Of a DNA stretch of 56,489 nt, positions 25,720-34,059 are shown in pieces; positions within the stretch are counted from its first letter, which is position 1, and each line of letters opens with the position of its first letter. A program made the position numbers and the translations under genes. The notes below the pieces were generated by a model, which saw only the letters and a list, made by a program, of their open reading frames with translations, was not told the DNA's origin and searched no databases. The stretch is from a bacterium (lineage in GTDB: Bacteria; Armatimonadota; Zipacnadia; Zipacnadales; UBA11051), in the NCBI GenBank assembly GCA_021372615.1, contig JAJFUB010000095.1, forward strand, positions 1-56,489, given 5' to 3'.

Positions 25720-27858
25720 CTACAGCGCCTCGAAGAGCAGCAGTTCGGAGGTCAGCGCGCCGGGCAGGCGGATCGTCAGGCCCTGATTCATCAGCACCGC
25801 CCCCTCGATCTCGCAGGACTGGCCCGTGTTGTCGAAGGTGACCCGGTAGCGGCGTCCGACATCCAGGCCGCGTAGTCGCAGCAGGTACTCCGGCTCCGTC
25901 GGCGCCGACAGTTGGAACAGGCCGCAGAGACCGCGGGTCCGGTCCCGCGAGGCCAGTTCGAGCACGCCCCACCCCTGCGGGTCCGGGCCGGGCAGTTCCG
26001 GGGTGTGATGGTAAATGCGCCCGGTGTCCATGATCGGGCGGACGAAGTCCTTATATAGCTCGACCAGGTGCCGCAGACCCGCCAGCAGGTGCGGGTTCCA
26101 TTGCGCTTCCCGGGGCTTGGGGAAGCCGATGGTGGGGCGGACGAACAGCAGCAGACGCGACTGGAAGTCGAAGTCCGCCTTGGTGTACGCGCTCTGCCCG
26201 CCGATGAGCCGGTCCACGTACTCGGGCGGCAGTGCCATCGTCATCCCGTTGGTGATTGTGAAGGAGCGCGGGGCGATCTGCCAGTCCGTGACCCAGGTGT
26301 GGCTGAAGCGGCGCACCATGCCGATGTCCGTCCGCCCACCGCCGCCCGCGCAGTTCTCGAAGATGACGTTCGGGAAGCGCGCCCGCAGGCGGTCGTAGAT
26401 GCCGTAGAGCGCCTCGTAGTAGCGCCAGTAGCCGTTCTCGACATACCCGTCGCGCACGGTGCGCAGCCCCGGGCCCGGGTTCGTGTTGTAGTCCAGGCGG
26501 AAGAAGTCGAGTGCGTTGTCCTCGATCACCCGCGCGATCTGCGCCTCCATCCACTGCGCCGCCTCGGGGTTGGTCAGGTCAATCAGCCCGCCGATCCGCG
26601 ACTGCCCGTCATAGGCCACCGCGAACCACTCGGGGTGCTCCCGGGCGGTCTGGCTCTCCTCGCCGATGCGCTCGGCGTCCATCCACAGCCCCCACAGCAT
26701 CCCCTTGTTGTGGACGAGGTCGCGGAAGGGCTTCAGGCCCTCGGGGAAGCGGTCGCGGTTGACTTCCCAGTCGCCCACCGTGCTCCACCAGTTGGCGCCG
26801 GGCGGAGCGTACCAACTGGCGTCCACGAAGAACACTTCCGCACCGAAGTCGGCGGCAACCTCGATGGCGTGGATGACCTCGTCGTGCGTGATCTCGATCT
26901 CGGGGCCGATGCCCGACTCGACCCAGCCGCCGCGCCCGCGCGGCTGGGGCATGAAAACGCTCTGGCGCAGGTGGTCGTGCATGGCCTGGAGCGCGGCATC
27001 CAGATCGCCGAACACGGGGCCCATGTGGACCTCCGGGGTCTGGACTGTCTCGCCGGGGGCGATCACGCGCTGTGGCGCGGGGGCGTCGGGCCCGAGGCGG
27101 AAGGCCAGGCGCGCCGTCTGGTCCGTCGTGCCGGCGTCGGCGTCGAGGTCGAACTCGAAGCTGTAGCCGCCCGACCAGGCGAGCTGGGCGACGAAATGCT
27201 CGCCCGTGGCGTTGTTGCGCAGGACGAAGAAGGGGTGGCGATGGCGGTCGCGCCGGTAGCGGCCGTCCACGCGGTAGGCGGCCAGGGGCAGGTCATGCCA
27301 GCCGAAGTCACCCTCATTGCCCCAGTGGGTGTTGCCGAAGTAGCCCAGCGAGCACAGGGCCTGCCCGCTGTCCCCCAGGTGGGAGCGCCAGCGGCCGGTC
27401 TGCTGCAGGACGCCGCTCCACGAGGCCACCGCCGACAGCGCCGCCGGGGCCGCGCCGGTGTTGGTGATCTCCAGCCAGCGGGTGAAGATGGCGGTGCCGT
27501 CGAGCCGTGTATGGACCGCCACCGTGACGGGCCGGACGCCGTGCCGCAGCGTCACGACGGTGTGGCTGCCCGTGTCGTCACGGGTAGTCTCGACGCCGCC
27601 CCACTGCCAGTCGTGGGTCAGGGCCTGGCCATCCACCTCCAGCCAGAAGGCCTGCGGGGTCGGGTGGCCGGCGGGATTGACGCGGCCGTCGTAGTAGGGC
27701 ACATAGCCCGCGGCGTTCCAGCCTCGGCCCACGAAGCTGCCGCTCAGAAGCGACTCCTCATAGACATTCATGCCGCTGCGATAGCTGATGATAGGTTGGT
27801 CGCCCCCGCTCACCCACACGTCGGTCCAGTCTGCGTCCGCTCGCCCTTCGGTGGTCAT
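25720..27858 (-). CDS. GH36-type alpha-galactosidase
   Basis: A 712-residue clan GH-D enzyme that hydrolyses terminal alpha-galactosides (melibiose, raffinose, galactomannan side chains). It has an N-terminal beta-supersandwich (1-300), a catalytic barrel (about 305-620) and a C-terminal beta domain. EVFFVDASWYAP and GLWMDAERIGEESQ are typical barrel strands. FFRLDYNTNP gives the nucleophile Asp456, FENCAGGGGRTDIGMVRRFS the Gly-rich loop, and WVTDWQ the probable acid/base Asp525. The classical SDNTDA motif is altered around that residue, so specificity may differ. There is no signal peptide, so it is cytoplasmic. GGAGGAGCC precedes the start. It lies in the middle of the minus-strand catabolic cluster. 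Confidence 0.9.
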   Translation of the reverse strand: MTTEGRADADWTDVWVSGGDQPIISYRSGMNVYEESLLSGSFVGRGWNAAGYVPYYDGRVNPAGHPTPQAFWLEVDGQALTHDWQWGGVETTRDDTGSHTVVTLRHGVRPVTVAVHTRLDGTAIFTRWLEITNTGAAPAALSAVASWSGVLQQTGRWRSHLGDSGQALCSLGYFGNTHWGNEGDFGWHDLPLAAYRVDGRYRRDRHRHPFFVLRNNATGEHFVAQLAWSGGYSFEFDLDADAGTTDQTARLAFRLGPDAPAPQRVIAPGETVQTPEVHMGPVFGDLDAALQAMHDHLRQSVFMPQPRGRGGWVESGIGPEIEITHDEVIHAIEVAADFGAEVFFVDASWYAPPGANWWSTVGDWEVNRDRFPEGLKPFRDLVHNKGMLWGLWMDAERIGEESQTAREHPEWFAVAYDGQSRIGGLIDLTNPEAAQWMEAQIARVIEDNALDFFRLDYNTNPGPGLRTVRDGYVENGYWRYYEALYGIYDRLRARFPNVIFENCAGGGGRTDIGMVRRFSHTWVTDWQIAPRSFTITNGMTMALPPEYVDRLIGGQSAYTKADFDFQSRLLLFVRPTIGFPKPREAQWNPHLLAGLRHLVELYKDFVRPIMDTGRIYHHTPELPGPDPQGWGVLELASRDRTRGLCGLFQLSAPTEPEYLLRLRGLDVGRRYRVTFDNTGQSCEIEGAVLMNQGLTIRLPGALTSELLLFEAL

Positions 27859-27966
27859 CGGCTCCTCCTGGTGCCACTGCACTCTCGATTGGTCAGCACG
27901 TGACAGGACGGTGGCTTCTCCCCCCGCCCCCCACCGCACTCCCCAACTGGCGTCTGCATGTCGCTC

Positions 27967-28749
27967 TCATTCGCCTTCCGGACGGTGCACATGCCAGTTC
28001 AGCTCATTCAGCAGGCTCCGGGCTGAACTGACGAGTGGCTGCGGTCCCTGCACGGAGGTCTCCATCCCGAAGGTCAGCGCCGCGCCGAGAGACGGCGCCA
28101 CGTAGCGCTGCAAGCGGCCGTACCTGCCGCTGCACAGATGGACGAAAGGCACCTTGAGCTCCCGCCTGAGCAAGACTGTCGTCCGGAACGCCTCGATCAC
28201 TTCGTCATCGCTATCCGCGCGCACAACAATCTTGGGGATATCGGCGCCACGCGAGACGAAGTCGCTCAAGTGCTCGAGGACCTCCTCGCCGGTCAGGAAC
28301 TCGCTCGGGGCGTGCGAAGACATGAGCACCTCGGCCCCCTGCGCGTGCACGCGGTCGATCAGGCGTTGCTGCCTCTCGATCGCCTGCTTGTCGCGGGTGC
28401 GCTCACGGGGCGCGGGGTCGTACATGTCGCCCATGATGTCGCAGGCAGCAGCACCCGCCTCGACGGCCAGCAGCAGCAGCTCAGCACGCCCTTCGTCGTC
28501 CACCTTGTCGGCGGCGAGATTGCCCGAGCGGTAGCACAGCGGCATCATCGGCCGTCCCGAGCAGTGGAACACCCGCGAGAGTTCCTCAAGCGTGAGCCTG
28601 TCGCGCCCCCAGGCTGCCAGACTCACCGCGAACGCTTCAGCGCCGTCGTGTTCGCACTTCAGAATGCTGGCGATGGTCGCTTCCGGTGTAGCTCCCTCGA
28701 TGATGGCGGCGAGATAGGGCGACTGGAGCCTGAGGAACGATGGTCGCAT
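27967..28749 (-). CDS. Type I 3-dehydroquinate dehydratase-like enzyme
   Basis: A 260-residue (beta/alpha)8 protein related to AroD. The Schiff-base Lys is in DIPKIVVRADSDDEVIEAF, the general-base His in SSHAPSEFLTGEEV, and the phosphate/carboxylate-loop Arg region in SGRYGRLQRYVAPSLGAALT. The usual ExRxD substrate motif near the N-terminus reads GAEAFAVSL here, so a substrate-contact pair is missing. With neighbours that are sugar oxidoreductases and an alpha-galactosidase, a catabolic dehydratase on an oxidised sugar or cyclitol is more likely than shikimate synthesis. It is 24 bases upstream of no other gene but sits directly before the Gfo/Idh gene in the transcript order Gfo/Idh then this gene (gap 24). 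Confidence 0.8.
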   Translation of the reverse strand: MRPSFLRLQSPYLAAIIEGATPEATIASILKCEHDGAEAFAVSLAAWGRDRLTLEELSRVFHCSGRPMMPLCYRSGNLAADKVDDEGRAELLLLAVEAGAAACDIMGDMYDPAPRERTRDKQAIERQQRLIDRVHAQGAEVLMSSHAPSEFLTGEEVLEHLSDFVSRGADIPKIVVRADSDDEVIEAFRTTVLLRRELKVPFVHLCSGRYGRLQRYVAPSLGAALTFGMETSVQGPQPLVSSARSLLNELNWHVHRPEGE

Positions 28750-28773
28750 GGATCCACTCCCTGAGTGTTGAGG

Positions 28774-29841
28774 TCAGAAATCCCACTTGAACTCGGGATT
28801 CTGGCATTTGACCACCTGGATGATCCGGCTGACCTCCAGGGCGTCGGCGTTCGCGATCGGGAACGGAACGCCTTCGCGCAGCGTGCGGTAGAGATGCCGG
28901 GCAGTCTCGATCTCCACGTAGACCCACATGTTCGTGTCGGGCTCGACCGTCTGCGTCTCGTCGCGCCACGGCAGGTCCGTGTCGCTCCAGTGGCCGCCGT
29001 TCAGAGGCGGCGAGCCTGTGCTGGCGGTCGCCTCGCAGAACTCGAAGCCTGGGTCGAGGTAGCGCAGGCGGATGTGCTTCTCGTCGGCGCAGATGAGGCT
29101 CCCTCGGCTCCCGTACACGGTGCAAAGGGCTCCGGGCAAGGCCACGTTGTTGCTGATCTCCAGATCGACGACGATCCCGTTCTCGCCAGTCAGGACGACC
29201 TTCACGTGGGTCTCCGCATCGGCGATGGTGTTGACGCCCTTCAGGTTGCCCCAGATGTCCGTCACCGGGCCGCCGATGAACTGCATGGCATGGTCAATGA
29301 TGTGGGAGCCCCAGTTGTTCAGCTGGCCGCCACCGTACCGGAGGTAGGCCTGCCAGTCGGCCCGGCGAGAGAAGGCGTGGTGACGGCACAACTTGACCTG
29401 TATGATGTCGCCGAGGAGGCCGCTCCTGACGATCCCGAAGATCTGCTGCATGGCCGGCTCGAAGCGGTGATTGTGCAGGAAGAAGAGCTTCCCGGGGTAG
29501 TCCCGGTCGGCCTGGCGCAACTGCTCGACCTCGTCATGAGACATGGCGATGGGCTTTTCGAGCAACACGAACTTGCCGGCGGCAAGCGCCTGCAAGGCGT
29601 CAGCCACATGCGTCAGGGAACGCGTGGCGATGATCACCAACTCCACCTTGGGATCCGCCAACAGGTCCTCGGCATTGGTGTATCCGGCGCAACCGTAGTC
29701 CGCGACGAGTTTGTCTACCTTCGGCTGCTCGACATCGCAGCCCGCCACGACCTCGTACATGCCGGTCTGAGCGGCGAAGTGCGTCACGTGAACGGACCCG
29801 ATGCGCCCGAGCCCCCAGGCTCCCAGCCTAATCGCTGACAT
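28774..29841 (-). CDS. Gfo/Idh/MocA family oxidoreductase
   Basis: A 355-residue NAD(P)-dependent dehydrogenase. The Rossmann motif GAWGLGRIGSVHVTHF is at residues 7-22 and EKPIAMSHDEVEQL near 95-108 carries the conserved Lys. GGQLNNWGSHIIDHAMQF gives the catalytic-type His pair. It fits inositol, glucose or scyllo-inosose dehydrogenases in length. AGGAGACTTCGAC precedes the ATG at 29841; the open frame upstream lacks family sequence. It is separated from the following dehydroquinase-like gene by only 24 bases, so the two are probably co-transcribed. The gap 29842-30016 to the next upstream gene holds no gene. Confidence 0.92.
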   Translation of the reverse strand: MSAIRLGAWGLGRIGSVHVTHFAAQTGMYEVVAGCDVEQPKVDKLVADYGCAGYTNAEDLLADPKVELVIIATRSLTHVADALQALAAGKFVLLEKPIAMSHDEVEQLRQADRDYPGKLFFLHNHRFEPAMQQIFGIVRSGLLGDIIQVKLCRHHAFSRRADWQAYLRYGGGQLNNWGSHIIDHAMQFIGGPVTDIWGNLKGVNTIADAETHVKVVLTGENGIVVDLEISNNVALPGALCTVYGSRGSLICADEKHIRLRYLDPGFEFCEATASTGSPPLNGGHWSDTDLPWRDETQTVEPDTNMWVYVEIETARHLYRTLREGVPFPIANADALEVSRIIQVVKCQNPEFKWDF

Positions 29842-30016
29842 GTCGAAGTCTCCTGTGCTTGAAGAGCTTCCTGGCCGAGCACGTCGCCGCACTCCCACAC
29901 CGCGGCCACCGCCTGTGCTATGGTCGAGACGGCGATGGACGCCTGTGAAGCCCCAGGGCCTGCCCGTGTGGACGCCGGCTGAGACGTGTGGCGGGCGCTC
30001 CGATGGTGGCCTGGCT

Positions 30017-31234
30017 TCAGCCGAGATTGCTCCCGTGCTGCTTGAGCCGCGACTGAATCTCCGCAACATCAATGTCGCGGGGCGCTACGTCACGTTCCGC
30101 GGCCAGGGCAGCGGCCGTTCCCGCCGCCTCTCCGGTCAGCATACACGGACCAATCAGCCGCAACGTGTTGATCGCCTCGTGCGTGGCCGATATGCACCTG
30201 CCAGTGGCCAGGAGGCCGTCGATGCGTTGCGGGACCAGGCAGCGATACGGGAGGTCGTAGTCCAGCCCGCTCACATCGTAGAGCTTGTACCCGGTCATCT
30301 GTGCGCCACAGCGACCGATGGTGTCGCCGAACTTCCGGCTGCCCAGGATATCGCCCTCCGTGATCGTGTACTCGCCCTGGATCTTCCGACTCTCCCGCAC
30401 ACCGAGTTGGGGGCAGGTCAGCGCGATCCGCGCCCTCTCGTAGCCGGGCATGTGGGTCCGCAGGAAGACCAGCCCCCGCATGGCTCGCTTGCGGGCCTCG
30501 TTCTCGATGTGTGTCAGGTCACCGACGTTGACCGCCGAGAAGCCCGTGAACTTGGCCCCGCCATGTGCCGGGACCACTCCTCCCTGCTCCGCCAGCCTGG
30601 TCATGAGGCCCGCGTGGGCATCAGGCTCGTCCCTCCTGAACGCCTCAACTGTCTCTCGGTCAACGCCCTGGACCTCGCAGATGAGTGTGATGTCGTGGTT
30701 GTCCGTCGCCATCTCCACTCCGGCCGAGGCGCACACGTCGCCATCCGCGGTTGCATCAACCACGACCTTGGCGAGGATGGCCTCACGGCCCGACTTGCTC
30801 TCGACGATGAGGCCTCTGCACACGCCGTCAACGACAACAGCCGATGAGACCCACGAGTGGAGCAGGATGTCTGCTCCCGCCTCCTGCACCATCTCCACCG
30901 ACAGCCACTTCACGAATTCGGCGTCCGAGTTGCAGTCCCCGGACGAGTTCCTCTCGCTGGTGAGACCCCCCACCTCGTCGAGGCGAGCGATGAACGCCTC
31001 GGACAGGCCCCGGATTGTCTGTGACTTGCCGTTGCCCATGCCCAGGTACCATGTGACGTTCGACCCCGTGATCATGCCGCCAAGGTAGCCATACCGCTCA
31101 ACGAGCAGAGCGCTCGCGCCACTGCGGGCAGCGGCGATGGCGGCGTTGACACCTGACGGCCCTCCCCCGGCGACAACCACATCCACCTCCGCTCGGACGG
31201 GAATCGTTCTCGCCTGCTCTGTGAATGCTTCCAT
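30017..31234 (-). CDS. FAD-dependent oxidoreductase (FAD_oxidored family)
   Basis: A 405-residue flavoprotein. VDVVVAGGGPSGVNAAIAAA at about residues 14-33 is the dinucleotide-binding motif, followed by LLVERYGYLGGMITGSNVT, which is characteristic of the PF12831-type family. VVVDATADGDVCASAGVE is the second FAD contact and the C-terminus has GEAAGTAAALAAERDV. AAGGAGTGGTCCC precedes the ATG. It is the first gene of the minus-strand catabolic cluster and the last chromosomal gene before the integrated element. Relatives are common beside sugar catabolism genes in Planctomycetota-type genomes, but the substrate is not known. Confidence 0.9.
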   Translation of the reverse strand: MEAFTEQARTIPVRAEVDVVVAGGGPSGVNAAIAAARSGASALLVERYGYLGGMITGSNVTWYLGMGNGKSQTIRGLSEAFIARLDEVGGLTSERNSSGDCNSDAEFVKWLSVEMVQEAGADILLHSWVSSAVVVDGVCRGLIVESKSGREAILAKVVVDATADGDVCASAGVEMATDNHDITLICEVQGVDRETVEAFRRDEPDAHAGLMTRLAEQGGVVPAHGGAKFTGFSAVNVGDLTHIENEARKRAMRGLVFLRTHMPGYERARIALTCPQLGVRESRKIQGEYTITEGDILGSRKFGDTIGRCGAQMTGYKLYDVSGLDYDLPYRCLVPQRIDGLLATGRCISATHEAINTLRLIGPCMLTGEAAGTAAALAAERDVAPRDIDVAEIQSRLKQHGSNLG

Positions 31235-31615
31235 GGGACCACTCCTTCTCTTCACGGCCTCGGAACCGGGGATCCTGCAGTGGTGGGGCCTGTCCCTCTC
31301 GAGCACTCGTAGCGCCTGGGGCTGTTGGGTTCCCGGCCTTGGCAAGACGATGCTTGGTGCCTGCTCAAACGGCGCTACCCAGTCTGCTCCCCGGACCGCC
31401 TGGATGGTGCTTCCCGCTGTGAAGACATCGCCCCGTGTCTTCTTTGCTCTGGTCCCGCTTCCCTTCCGCGGCCGGCTTCCCTTGCGGGTGGAACTCCCGG
31501 CCCTGCGGTCCCGGCTGACCGTCCACCAGCGGCGATACCCAGGACTTGTTAGCACCTCTCCGGATGTCTGGTGGTGCTGGCTCCCCAACCTGGTCTGTAT
31601 CCTGGCACTTTGTGG
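31235..31615. other. Gene-free stretch before the left attachment repeat
   Basis: About 380 bases upstream of the FAD oxidoreductase. It should contain that gene's promoter, but I find no convincing -35/-10 pair. No gene, RNA or clear repeat was seen. Confidence 0.5.
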
Positions 31616-31689
31616 GAACCTGGCCGCCACAAACAAAAAGCCCTTCTGCTGGCTAGCAGAAGGGCCTGTGTGTAACGTATGGCGGGGCT
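31616..31689. repeat. Left attachment repeat (attL candidate)
   Basis: The last 49 bases (31641-31689) match 56122-56170 with 3 differences, ending in TGGCGGGGCT, the last ten bases of the tRNA-Asp gene read in reverse. The preceding 25 bases are weakly similar. In the plus-strand frame it encodes KKPFCWLAEGPVCNVWRG, nearly the C-terminus of the recombinase at the other end. Confidence 0.85.
31640..31665 (-). terminator. Orphan copy of the tRNA-Asp terminator in attL
   Basis: GCCCTTCTGCT (31640-31650) and AGCAGAAGGGC (31655-31665) form an 11-bp stem, followed on the minus strand by TTTTTGTTTG. It was presumably the chromosomal terminator of tRNA-Asp before integration. Confidence 0.75.
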
Positions 31690-31757
31690 TACGCGGCGAC
31701 TTTCTGAACTACTTCCGCAGCGAGGAATGCCGGGAGATGGGCGAGAGGGTCGCCTGA
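31690..31757 (+). other. Detached alternative C-terminal tail of the element integrase
   Basis: In frame with the recombinase-like reading of attL, 22 codons follow after WRG and end FRSEECREMGERVA and stop. There is no start codon of its own. When the element circularises by recombination within the repeats, the recombinase frame runs straight into this tail. The frame continuity is seen; use in the circular form is inferred. Confidence 0.7.
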
Positions 31758-31850
31758 ATGCCCGGCTGTCCACGTTGGCTCCCCGCCCTGCACAATATCG
31801 GCAACTGGCTCAGAAGCGAGGAGTGCCGGGAGATGGCGGACGCGGTCTAG
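31758..31850 (+). pseudogene. Second copy of the RSEECREM tail, probable remnant
   Basis: Directly after the preceding stop and in the same frame, ATG opens a 30-codon reading frame ending NWLRSEECREMADAV and stop. RSEECREM is shared with the preceding tail, so a tail fragment has been duplicated. I see no RBS; probably a remnant of an earlier recombinase end. Confidence 0.5.
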
Positions 31851-31938
31851 CAGTTTCCCGCGCGGAGTGGACGCTCTGCTCTCAGGCGGTACACAGAAGG
31901 GATGGCGAAGGCACTCATCGCGGCAGCATTGCCTCCGG

Positions 31939-34059
31939 TCATATCTGCTGCTTGCCGGGGTCTATGGCCGGCAGCGTGAGCGAGAAGGACATGTACTCCG
32001 TTTCCGGAGTCTCCTTCACTGACCACATCGCAGGGCTGAGCGGAAGTTCCCTGAAGTACTTCAGTGTCTCCTTCTGCACCAAGCTATGCTGCCAGTCGGT
32101 TGCGTCCAATGCCTCCGCACTGACGTAAGTCAGTTCGACGAGGGGGGGAGCGGTCCACTGCGGGTCCTCCGTGAGCAACCACACCAGATTGTGTAGCTCC
32201 ACATGATCCATCTCCTGCACCAGGGCATCCCTACCTCTGACGAGGCGCTCCCAGCAATGCAGTTTGTCTACCAGGCGCAAGAGAAAAGTCACCGGCGAGT
32301 CTGCAAATGAGAACCGCTTCGCGTTCTCACCCTCGAATAGAACGGGACACCCAGCCATGCTTTCGGCGGCCTTCGGGTAGTGTCTGAGCTCCAGGTTGTG
32401 CAGTGCGATAGCCTGGATCGCGTGTTTGAGCCAGCTGGGCGGGACAGGTTCGGCGAGCGCCGAAAGCCCAGATTTGGCCAAGCTAACCACGCAGATGATG
32501 GCTGAGACCATACCATGATCCAACAGGACTGCGACGCTCTTCGGTTCAGTCAGCCCACTCTCCGGAAGCAACTCTCTGAACACACTTGGCGTCATTGTCC
32601 ATTCGTCGAATGAAACGCCCTTGACGAGGTCATGGACCCTCTTGACCGTATCGGGTGAAGCGGCACTGCTGAGCAGACTCGCGAGCGTTTCCGTTAGGTG
32701 AGTGTGTACCTCGCCGCCAGACCCGTCCCCTCCGACTGTGGCTCCAAGTGCTGCGATGACTTGGCGCATGATCTCCTTGAAGGGCACCTGCTCAGAGCCA
32801 CCTACCACGCCTGTGTCCGTCAATCGCCGTACTTGCATGAACTGGGAGAACGGGTATCCAATGTCGTGGAAGACCGCCGCGAACCATGTTGCCAAGCACA
32901 GCTCTTCATATGACAGACCACTGGATGCACAAGCAGCATTGGCAACGGTCTGACGCGGCGTAGGACGCGGCAGCCCGCTGTCGATCAGGAACTGCAGAAA
33001 GAGGGCTACTGCCGCCATGTGGTAGGCATGATCGCGTCCGCGCTTCGTCGTCATGTGCAACACACTGTCGGCGAACGGAGTGAGCGTGTCGAGAGCAACG
33101 ACCGCTTTCTGAATCGAGCTATCGCATAGTTTCTCGGTCAGCCCCCTGAGAATGCCGCGCACGGCCTGGATCGGTTTGAGGTCATGATCGGCTAGATCGC
33201 GCAAGAATGGCCCGCTGGTTCCGTCATCCTCTACAGTGTGCGCGAAGGTACGGAACTCGTCCTTGTCTGGCCCGACCTTCGCCCTCTCCGCATGGGCGAG
33301 AAGGACCATGTTGTTCAGGCGGAGGGAACGGCTGCCCGCAGTGACCAGGCTCCGAACTCGCTCAGTTCTCTGCTTTCCTACCTTATCCAGGGTTACCTCG
33401 GCATTTGTGGCGACCCACTCTGCGAGGTCCGAGATCGTCTCGACGTGGTTGCCCCTGAGTCTCTTGCGGCATATGCCACACAATAGGTAGGGCGGAATGA
33501 GTGCCTTGTCCCCTCCTATGCGGGGAGGCGCACAGATGCACTCGGCGATGTCACACTCCCCCGGACCATCCACTGCCCGCAGTATGCTATGGGCAGTTGC
33601 GCGAACGAGGCGGAACCACACGTCCGGCAGAATGATCTTGTCCAGCCGAAGGCGAACGAGTGTCAGTATCCGCGTATCGTCATCGGCAGTCTGGTACCAA
33701 TCGAGGGAAGCGTCGTCGGGGAACAGCGTTGTCGGTACGACGCAGACGTTCAGAGCGTCGGGCATAGGTATGGCAGCAAGCGGGCTGTTAGGTGCCGTCA
33801 CAAGCTCCGAAAGCAGAAAGTCGTCGTATCTGCTTGGCGGTTCGCATTCTGGTTCCGGCCACCAGTCCCCCACCAGAATGCCCGATGGAGAACAGAAGAC
33901 CTGCTCGCGTGCAAAGACGCGATTGGCGATCAGCAGCCTGGCCAGTCCCTGCGTCGCGGCGGCGAGAGTCCAGGTCAGGCCGACCACCCCCTCATCGTCC
34001 ACAAACGGCGTAAGGACTACAGGCGCAAGGCCTACCCTCAGCGTACTGTGAGCGATCAT
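31939..34059 (-). CDS. HD-domain phosphohydrolase-like protein, partner of the HEXXH protein
   Basis: A 706-residue protein with no named family that I recognise. A metal-dependent HD phosphohydrolase core lies in the C-terminal half: His344 (KRGRDHAYHMAAV), His398-Asp399 (WFAAVFHDIGYPFSQF), His515 (VLLDHGMVSAII), His554 (AIALHNLE) and Asp598 (LLRLVDKLHCWERL), in the order of HD-type nucleases and nucleotide hydrolases. A Cys cluster (Cys169, 174, 176, 194, 197; ECICAPP and LCGICRKR) may bind zinc. The N-terminal 160 residues are unlike anything I know. The start at 34059 is used because ATGA overlaps the stop of the gene before it and GGAG lies upstream. It is the last gene of the minus-strand operon from 37.9 kb. 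Likely substrates are nucleotides or nucleic acids, by family only. Confidence 0.75.
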   Translation of the reverse strand: MIAHSTLRVGLAPVVLTPFVDDEGVVGLTWTLAAATQGLARLLIANRVFAREQVFCSPSGILVGDWWPEPECEPPSRYDDFLLSELVTAPNSPLAAIPMPDALNVCVVPTTLFPDDASLDWYQTADDDTRILTLVRLRLDKIILPDVWFRLVRATAHSILRAVDGPGECDIAECICAPPRIGGDKALIPPYLLCGICRKRLRGNHVETISDLAEWVATNAEVTLDKVGKQRTERVRSLVTAGSRSLRLNNMVLLAHAERAKVGPDKDEFRTFAHTVEDDGTSGPFLRDLADHDLKPIQAVRGILRGLTEKLCDSSIQKAVVALDTLTPFADSVLHMTTKRGRDHAYHMAAVALFLQFLIDSGLPRPTPRQTVANAACASSGLSYEELCLATWFAAVFHDIGYPFSQFMQVRRLTDTGVVGGSEQVPFKEIMRQVIAALGATVGGDGSGGEVHTHLTETLASLLSSAASPDTVKRVHDLVKGVSFDEWTMTPSVFRELLPESGLTEPKSVAVLLDHGMVSAIICVVSLAKSGLSALAEPVPPSWLKHAIQAIALHNLELRHYPKAAESMAGCPVLFEGENAKRFSFADSPVTFLLRLVDKLHCWERLVRGRDALVQEMDHVELHNLVWLLTEDPQWTAPPLVELTYVSAEALDATDWQHSLVQKETLKYFRELPLSPAMWSVKETPETEYMSFSLTLPAIDPGKQQI

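Noticed and set aside
26068-27903. 611-residue plus-strand frame
   Set aside because: Antisense to the alpha-galactosidase gene, which has both catalytic aspartates; the translation has no protein-like motifs.
31690-31850. Independent small genes at the left end of the element
   Set aside because: The first frame has no start codon of its own and the second no RBS; recombinase tail fragments explain them better.
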